Positions 59,407 through 64,000 of a stretch of 64,000 bases of DNA are shown here, piece by piece. Numbering within the stretch: position 1 is the stretch's first letter; each line of letters begins with the position of its first letter. The notes under the pieces are model-generated. The model was not told the origin of the DNA and searched no databases. It saw nothing but the letters and a program-made list of their open reading frames with translations. A program made the position numbers and the translations under genes. The stretch is from Anaerolineales bacterium (lineage in GTDB: Bacteria; Chloroflexota; Anaerolineae; 4572-78; J111): NCBI GenBank assembly GCA_015075185.1, contig JABTUW010000001.1:1674001-1738000 (forward strand), in the 5' to 3' direction.

Positions 59407-59439
59407 AGACCTGCCAGGTTTGTTAAACCTGGCAGGTCT
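59407..59439. repeat. Palindrome AGACCTGCCAGGTTT, terminator-like
   Basis: Perfect 15-bp stem AGACCTGCCAGGTTT/AAACCTGGCAGGTCT with a GTT loop, ten bases before the stop of the DUF4469 gene on the reverse strand. A common repeat style; can terminate transcription from that side. Confidence 0.75.
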
Positions 59440-59448
59440 ACAGAAAGT

Positions 59449-60147
59449 CTAACCAACCGTCAGCGTTGCATTGAGGCTGCCGCTGCGCAGGCTGCTGGAG
59501 TTCAGCATGGTCCGCACTTCCAGGGTGTAGTCGCCGGAGGGCAGGCCGGCCGGGACCAGGAACATCAGCTCGGTGTTGGTGTTTTTGCCCACCACCTCAA
59601 CCCGGACCTCATCACCCTTGCCGCCGCTAAAAAAGATGCCCTGCGAAGTGTCGGCGGGATCGAACTTGAGCTTGTCGCCGGCCAGTTGGCCCATGCCGCC
59701 GGGGGTCAGGCGGCTGTCGCGCTCGCCGCTGTTCAGATCGGTGTACTCCAGCGGGCGCGGGCGGACTTCGCCGGCCGGTTGTTTTTGGGCCTGGGCGTTG
59801 ATCTGGATGGCCCGGCGAAGCTGCGGGCCGGGGCTGGTGGTCGCTTCAATCCAGTTGCGGCTGGGGATGAAGCCGTCCGTCTGGCCGTCAAAGTTGCCTT
59901 TAACGCTCATGCCGCAGTTGACCAGCGGCGTGTTGACCCGGAAGCCGTCCAGCAGCAGCCCTTCGACAATGGTGAAGAAGTCCATGAGCACGGCGTAGGC
60001 GTCGGCCTCGGTCGTGGTCGAACCGCGGGCGACCATGCGCTTGATGATGTCGTTCATGGTGATGGTGCCGCTGGATTGGACAATGGCCCGGTAGTGGTTG
60101 GCCCCGTTGGTGAGGGGGTTGCGGTGTAATGAATACCAAATCGGCAT
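59449..60147 (-). CDS. HU/IHF-like DNA-binding protein with DUF4469 C-terminus
   Basis: A 232-residue protein. The N-terminal part (IIKRMVARGSTTTEADAYAV, DFFTIVEGLLLDGFRVNTPL) has the helix and strand arrangement of HU-type DNA-binding proteins in the Bvu_2165/DUF4469 group; the C-terminal immunoglobulin-like DUF4469 domain includes NTELMFLVPAGLPSGDYTLE. The first residues MPIWYSLHRNPLTNGANHYR are typical of this family. It is expected to bind DNA; function is unknown. The ATG at 60147 follows AAGGAGG. The frame extends upstream to 60351 only across repeat-like DNA, so the shorter start is correct. Confidence 0.8.
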   Translation of the reverse strand: MPIWYSLHRNPLTNGANHYRAIVQSSGTITMNDIIKRMVARGSTTTEADAYAVLMDFFTIVEGLLLDGFRVNTPLVNCGMSVKGNFDGQTDGFIPSRNWIEATTSPGPQLRRAIQINAQAQKQPAGEVRPRPLEYTDLNSGERDSRLTPGGMGQLAGDKLKFDPADTSQGIFFSGGKGDEVRVEVVGKNTNTELMFLVPAGLPSGDYTLEVRTMLNSSSLRSGSLNATLTVG

Positions 60148-60269
60148 AAAAGGGAGCCTCCTTAGCTCCGGTGGAATAAGGTTAAAAATAAACAATGTTA
60201 GGATTTTAACCTTAGAAAGCTTAAAAAAACACCCCAGGAATTGGGGGTTTTGGGGGTATAAAACTTGAA

Positions 60270-60842
60270 CCACGAAAGAGCGAAGTTGATACAAAGGCAC
60301 GAAAAAATGATAGGAGATGCTGAAAAGAAACCATTTTTGTCCCGTTCGCAAACAAGTTGAACTTTATTCCCTGGCTCAAGGCGCGAGGCTGAAGCCATCG
60401 CACTGAGAGAGCAAAGCTCTACGAGCTAAATTAGCCCACCGGGCTTCGCTCTTTTAGTCCGACGGCTTCAGCCTCGGCTACCAACCGCAAGGCCATGTTG
60501 TGCAACATCTTTGCGAACACCACAAAAAGAAGCCATTTTCGTGCCTTTTTCACTTTCGTGAGGGTCGTGTTTCTAAACCTGCCCTAAAATGAATGAACCA
60601 CGAAAGGGCGAAGTTGATAAAGGCACGAAAAAATTATACGAGGTGCTGAAAAGAAGCCATTTTCGTGCCTTTTTCACTTTCGTGAGGGTCGTGTTTCTAA
60701 ACCTGCTCCAAAATGAATGAACCACGAAAGGGCGAAGTTGATAAAGGCACGAAAAAATGATAGGAGGCGCTAAAAAAACCGTTTTCGTGCCTTTTTCACT
60801 TTCGTGAGGGTCGTGTTTCTAAACCTGCTCCAAATTGAATGA
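60270..60842. repeat. Tandem 124-bp palindromic units (about 2.7 copies)
   Basis: Unit 2 (60597-60720) and unit 3 (60721-60842) start ACCACGAAAGGGCGAAGTTG and end TCACTTTCGTGAGGGTCGTG plus TTTCTAAACCTGC. Within a unit the ends are inverted: AAAGGCACGAAAA with TTTTCGTGCCTTT. Unit 1 is split, with its front half at about 60270-60335 and its back half at about 60525-60596, because about 190 bases with another hairpin lie inside. Together these fill the 749-base gap between the DUF4469 and PD-(D/E)XK genes. Confidence 0.85.
60384..60476. repeat. Nested hairpin element (CGAGGCTGAAGCC)
   Basis: CGAGGCTGAAGCCATCGCACT faces AGTCCGACGGCTTCAGCCTCG (19 of 21 pairs by eye) with an inner AGAGCAAAGC/GCTTCGCTCT stem. 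It interrupts unit 1 of the 124-bp repeat array, so it is probably a mobile insertion into that repeat. Confidence 0.7.
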
Positions 60843-60896
60843 ACTCGAGGCAGTGAAGCGCTGGCAATTGGAACGATAATTTTATATAATGGGGCT

Positions 60897-61625
60897 ATGG
60901 TCATTCAGGAAACCCTGAACTATCTTTTTGATCATAAACCCCACCTTCTCGCGCCGCACCTCACGCCCTGGATGAGTGAACTGCCCCGCTTCGCCGACTT
61001 TGTGGCAGCGCACCGGGACAAGATCCGTAAGAAAATCAGGGGGAGCCGCAGCGCCGACGGGTTGCAGGACCTGCGGGCCGAACTGGAAACAGCCTATTTA
61101 TTCCTCCGCGAAAAGCGTTTTACCCTGGCCTATGAGCCTTACGGCAAAGGGACGGGACGCGGGCCTGATTTTGCGGTGACCTTCAGAACCCGGCTCACCT
61201 TTAATGTCGAGGTCACGCGCATGCGGCTCTCTATTCGCGAGCAGGATGCAGGCGAGCCGCCTCTCTTTGACCCGCAGGCTGAAGGCCGGCGGCTGGCCGA
61301 AATTGTAGGCAGTAAACTTAGCCAGATGTTACCCGGCATGATGAATCTCCTGGTGATTGTGGCGGATCAGCCGGCCCTGTGTGAGCTGGAGGTGGGCCAG
61401 GTGATGAACCAACTCAAGGAGCGGGCCGAACAAAAAGAAGCCCGGTTATTCCAGCGGCACAGCTTTCGCCACACCGCCGATTTCTTCAAGTACTACCAGC
61501 GCCTCAGCGGCGTTTGGCTCAGAAGTACGGGCCAGCATGAAACCGGAAAATGCCCCGTTTTGTGGCTAAACAACCAGACTAAACACCCGCTGCCTGCGCC
61601 TGTTTGTACGATCCTTCAGCGATAA
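60897..61625 (+). CDS. PD-(D/E)XK nuclease-like protein
   Basis: A 242-residue protein not placed in a named family. It has LRAELETAYLFLREKRFTLA, then GPDFAVTFRTRLTFNVEVTR, a Glu-helix followed by PDF and an E-V-T motif as in PD-(D/E)XK-type folds, with Thr in place of the usual Lys. Activity is therefore doubtful. The C-terminal half is helical (QVMNQLKERAEQKEARLF). The ATG at 60897 is immediately preceded by AT-rich DNA (TTTATATAATGGGGCT), whose TATAAT at about 60880-60887 could be a -10 box giving a very short leader; no ribosome site is clear. It lies in the accessory region after the repeat array. Confidence 0.55.
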   Translation: MVIQETLNYLFDHKPHLLAPHLTPWMSELPRFADFVAAHRDKIRKKIRGSRSADGLQDLRAELETAYLFLREKRFTLAYEPYGKGTGRGPDFAVTFRTRLTFNVEVTRMRLSIREQDAGEPPLFDPQAEGRRLAEIVGSKLSQMLPGMMNLLVIVADQPALCELEVGQVMNQLKERAEQKEARLFQRHSFRHTADFFKYYQRLSGVWLRSTGQHETGKCPVLWLNNQTKHPLPAPVCTILQR

Positions 61626-61658
61626 TTCCTCATCTTCATCATTCGCCGGTCGCCCCAC

Positions 61659-61692
61659 ACAAAAGAGCTATCCAAAATAGCTCTTTTGTCAG
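61659..61692 (+). terminator. Intrinsic terminator
   Basis: A 12-bp stem ACAAAAGAGCTA/TAGCTCTTTTGT with a 7-base loop, 34 bases after the nuclease-like gene. Confidence 0.7.
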
Positions 61693-61755
61693 CTCACAAG
61701 CCGCCCAAATGAGTGTAGACAAGCGGGCCGGAAGACGGTAAGCTTGGAAACCAGA

Positions 61756-63009
61756 ATGCTGAAACAAGTTTCCGTCTTTTGGGCTAAACGAATAAGCGGG
61801 CTGCCCGCCCTGCCGGTTGTCTTCTCCATCTCCTTCTCCTACCTGCTGTCGCTGGGCCTGATCGGCGGGGGCGTTTATCTGCTCTGGGCATGGTCTCGAC
61901 GGGCCTGGGCCTACAACCCGCAGCTTGATCGTTACGGGTTTGACCCGAACGTCGGTTTCAACCTGCCGACCGCCCTCCTGGCCGCCGGGCTGGCCCTGCT
62001 GCTCTGGGCCTTCGCCGGGGGCTGGCTGATGCGCGGGCTGGGCAGCCTGATAAGCCGCTCCCGGACCAGGGGCGACCGGCCCCGGGACACGCGCCACGGG
62101 CGGGTGCAGCGCCTGCCCCGGCCCGATGGGTCGGAGCTGCAGGTCGAGTTCTACGGCCCGGAGCACGGCCCGACGATTATCCTGACCCACGGCTGGAGCT
62201 TTAACAGCACGGAGTGGTACTACGCCAAGCAGGCCCTGAGCCAGCACTTCCGGCTCATCGTCTGGGATTTGCCGGGACTGGGCCGCTCGACCCGGCCCGG
62301 CAATAACGACTACAGCCTAGAAAACCTCGCCCACCACCTCGAAGCCGTGTTGGCCCTGGCCGGCGGCCAGCCGGCCATCCTGCTGGGGCACAGCATCGGC
62401 GGCATGATCACCCTGACCTTTGCCCGCCTCTTTCCCGACCTCCTGGCTACCCGTGTGGCCGGGCTGGTCCTGGTCCATACCACTTACACTAACCCCGTCC
62501 GCACCATTGACAACGCCGACCTCTACACCGCCCTGGAGCGGCCGGTGCTGGTGCCGTTGTTACACCTGGCTATCTGGCTGTCGCCGCTGGTCTGGCTGCT
62601 CAATTGGCTGAGCTATCTCAACGGCATGACCCACGTCTTCACCAAGCAGAACGGCTTTGCCGGGAGCGAAACCTGGGATCAAGTGGAGTTCTTCGCCCGG
62701 CTCCAGTCGCAAGCCGCCCCGGATGTTCTGGCCCGCGGGATGTTAGGCATGCTCCACTACGACGCCACCGACGCGCTGCCGCAGATTGACATCCCCACCC
62801 TGGTGATACCGGCCGATCACGATCCCATCTGCAGACCAGAGGCCAGCCAGCGCATCCACCAGGATATGCCGGCGGCCCAGCTCGCGCCGCTGGCCCCGGC
62901 CAGGCATATGGGCTTTATTGAGCATCATGAGCAGTTTGCTAAAATTGTGGGGGATTTTACCCGCGCCTGCTTCGCTGCGCCCACCCACCAACCCGTGCTG
63001 CCCAGGTAA
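61756..63009 (+). CDS. Alpha/beta hydrolase, membrane-anchored
   Basis: A 417-residue protein with two N-terminal membrane helices (FSISFSYLLSLGLIGGGVYL and LPTALLAAGLALLLWAFAGG) and a hydrolase domain. The nucleophile elbow is LLGHSIGGMITL, the oxyanion strand TIILTHGWSFNS, the acid lies in VIPADHDPICRPE and the histidine in PARHMGFIEHH. WDLPGLGRSTRP matches the usual second signature. The substrate is unknown; the enzyme is probably on the membrane surface. The ATG at 61756 is preceded only by TTGGAAACC, so the start is uncertain; a TTG at 61744 is the alternative. Very GC-rich, unlike the neighbours on its left. Confidence 0.83.
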   Translation: MLKQVSVFWAKRISGLPALPVVFSISFSYLLSLGLIGGGVYLLWAWSRRAWAYNPQLDRYGFDPNVGFNLPTALLAAGLALLLWAFAGGWLMRGLGSLISRSRTRGDRPRDTRHGRVQRLPRPDGSELQVEFYGPEHGPTIILTHGWSFNSTEWYYAKQALSQHFRLIVWDLPGLGRSTRPGNNDYSLENLAHHLEAVLALAGGQPAILLGHSIGGMITLTFARLFPDLLATRVAGLVLVHTTYTNPVRTIDNADLYTALERPVLVPLLHLAIWLSPLVWLLNWLSYLNGMTHVFTKQNGFAGSETWDQVEFFARLQSQAAPDVLARGMLGMLHYDATDALPQIDIPTLVIPADHDPICRPEASQRIHQDMPAAQLAPLAPARHMGFIEHHEQFAKIVGDFTRACFAAPTHQPVLPR

Positions 63010-63058
63010 ACAGCAGATAACGTTCATAATAAGGTTAAGAGTAATTGAAGCCCCACTA

Positions 63059-63131
63059 TGGGACGCGGATTAAATGGATCAAACGAATTTAAGACATTTT
63101 TATCCGAAAAATCCGTCGAATCCGAGTCCCA
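63059..63131. repeat. Palindromic element (TGGGACGCGGATT)
   Basis: TGGGACGCGGATT (63059-63071) pairs with AATCCGAGTCCCA (63119-63131) with one mismatch. Its middle has GGATCAAACG and ATCCGAAAAATCCG segments, giving further partial pairing. Confidence 0.65.
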
Positions 63132-63150
63132 TTTCCCACGAGTCTTATTG

Positions 63151-63241
63151 TCAGGACTTACGCAAAACGCATCCTGAATAGGCCGAGCGAAGCGAGTGCC
63201 GTATCGAAGGGCGTGTTTTGCGGCAGTTGCATGAGTCCTGA
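63151..63241. mobile_element. MITE-like element, 91 bp, ends TCAGGACT
   Basis: The left end TCAGGACTTACGCAAAACGC matches, inverted, the right end GCAGTTGCATGAGTCCTGA (TCAGGACTyAyGCAA shared). The interior is a GCGTGTTTTGCG-type stem. TCAGGACTTACGCA-like ends are typical of IS-derived MITEs. No target-site duplication is obvious. It sits 80 bases before the ABC ATPase start. Confidence 0.6.
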
Positions 63242-63320
63242 TTTTTGTAAACTTGCCCCTGTGCTCACTCTCATATATGATATTAACGTGTTGAACGTTC
63301 CAACATTCAACATTAACGCC

Positions 63321-64000
63321 ATGCCCAACTCACCCGAAATCATCGTCAATTTTAACGCCATGTCCTTTGTCTACCCCGGCGGAGCGACCATCTTTCAGGA
63401 TTTCTCCTGGCAGGTCAAGCGGGGCGAAACGTGGGCCATCATCGGGCCAAGCGGCTGCGGCAAGAGCACCCTGCTCTATCTCATCGCCGGGCTGCGTAAA
63501 CCCAGCAGCGGCCAGCTGCTGGTAGATAACCAGCCCATCACCCGGCCCCGGCCCCAAACCGGCCTGATTTTGCAGGATTACGGCCTCTTACCCTGGGCCA
63601 CGGTCTGGGATAACGCCGCCCTGGGGCTGGATATTCGCCGCTTTTACGGGCCTGACGGCAAGCACACCCCGCTGGACGAGTCTTTCGGCGATCAGCAGGC
63701 GCGGGTGGATTACTGGCTGGACCGCCTCGGCATTCGCCACGTGGCCCGGCAGTATCCTAACCAGATTTCCGGCGGCCAGCGCCAGCGCACGGCCATCGCC
63801 CGCACCCTCGTCCTCAATCCCGATTTGCTGTTGATGGATGAACCGTTCGGCGCGCTCGACGCCCTGACCCGCGAGGATTTGCAGCGGCTTACCCTGGAAC
63901 TCGGCGCCGAACGCAAGCTGACCACCATCCTCGTTACCCACAACATTGACGAGGCTGTTTTTATGGGCCGGCAGATCATGGTCTTGACCCAGCCGCCGAC
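63321..64000 (+). CDS. ABC transporter ATPase, NitT/TauT/SsuB type, N-terminal part
   Basis: Open from the ATG at 63321 to the right edge (226 codons read, no stop). It has Walker A IIGPSGCGKSTLLYLIAGL, Q-loop LILQDYGLLPW, ABC signature ISGGQRQRTAIARTLV, Walker B LLLMDEPFGALDALTRE and the switch His in VTHNIDEAVFMG. The pattern GLLPWxTVxDN is typical of the SsuB/TauB/NrtD/ThiY-partner ATPases. The ABC binding protein at 24923-25885 belongs to the same transporter class but is 37 kb away on the other strand. The permease may lie beyond the window. Confidence 0.92.
   Translation, partial: MPNSPEIIVNFNAMSFVYPGGATIFQDFSWQVKRGETWAIIGPSGCGKSTLLYLIAGLRKPSSGQLLVDNQPITRPRPQTGLILQDYGLLPWATVWDNAALGLDIRRFYGPDGKHTPLDESFGDQQARVDYWLDRLGIRHVARQYPNQISGGQRQRTAIARTLVLNPDLLLMDEPFGALDALTREDLQRLTLELGAERKLTTILVTHNIDEAVFMGRQIMVLTQPP

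Noticed and set aside
59227..60129. Open frame of 300 codons on the plus strand
   Set aside because: It begins inside the 22-bp repeat array and then runs opposite the DUF4469 gene; the protein is a low-complexity shadow.
24923..63600. The ABC binding protein and the ABC ATPase as one transporter operon
   Set aside because: They are 37 kb apart on opposite strands; a permease near either was not seen, so only family-level similarity can be stated.

Overview
The window looks like a chromosomal segment of a Chloroflexota bacterium, most like Anaerolineae or Ardenticatenia relatives. No rRNA or tRNA gene is visible to fix this. The inference rests on content: CSLREA/beta-helix surface proteins, lipoproteins with Pro/Thr linkers, cyclase-AAA-TPR and NB-ARC-TPR-LuxR giants, a HU-like DUF4469 protein, CarD, VanW, and intergenic spaces full of short palindromic repeats. 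Most genes are GC-rich with good Shine-Dalgarno sites. One cassette at 56.0-58.9 kb is conspicuously AT-rich.

Layout. 0-9.2 kb: the start of a cyclic-nucleotide-binding regulator cut by the left edge, a polytopic membrane protein, an alpha/beta hydrolase, a histidine-kinase-like/beta-propeller fusion, and a likely operon of zinc alcohol dehydrogenase, metallophosphoesterase and M50B-like membrane protein. 9.4-21 kb: a two-cyclase AAA-TPR protein facing a 2,515-residue secreted protein with CSLREA beta-helix regions, a gingipain/caspase-fold peptidase and cadherin-like repeats. 21-35 kb: methyltransferases (one broken by two frameshifts), a propeller-M1 peptidase lipoprotein, a NitT/TauT-type binding protein, a LysM lipoprotein, NUDIX, PhzF and a GH99-like protein coupled to a STAND-LuxR regulator. 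35-45 kb: dnaK, a DJ-1/PfpI protein, then a reverse-strand operon of receiver-GAF-kinase, holB, ricT, M28 glutaminyl-cyclase-like peptidase and a ChuX/HutX-like protein, preceded by VanW. 45-51 kb: LLM oxidoreductase, a free-standing DnaJ zinc-finger protein, a beta-repeat protein, carD, and a His-rich YtkA-like protein paired with a membrane polyferredoxin.

51.4-61.7 kb is the accessory region. It holds a caspase-like protease with a probable effector-associated (death-like) domain and a membrane anchor, a three-gene toxin-antitoxin-like cassette (DUF433, DUF4258, small protein) bracketed by a full and a truncated DUF1801 gene, and a two-gene operon of a DUF4365-nuclease/APAZ protein and a short PIWI Argonaute. 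The last pair matches the SPARDA type of RNA-guided abortive defence and is the strongest candidate for a notable system here. It is followed by a 22-bp palindromic tandem repeat array, a HU-like DUF4469 protein, a 124-bp tandem palindrome array and a PD-(D/E)XK-like protein. The window ends with an alpha/beta hydrolase, two MITE-like elements and the start of a NitT/TauT/SsuB-type ABC ATPase.

Two themes recur. First, two histidine-kinase-like proteins lack the phospho-accepting histidine (Gln in one, Arg in the other) but keep ATP-binding motifs. Second, at least ten palindromic repeat families occupy the intergenic spaces; several double as transcription terminators.
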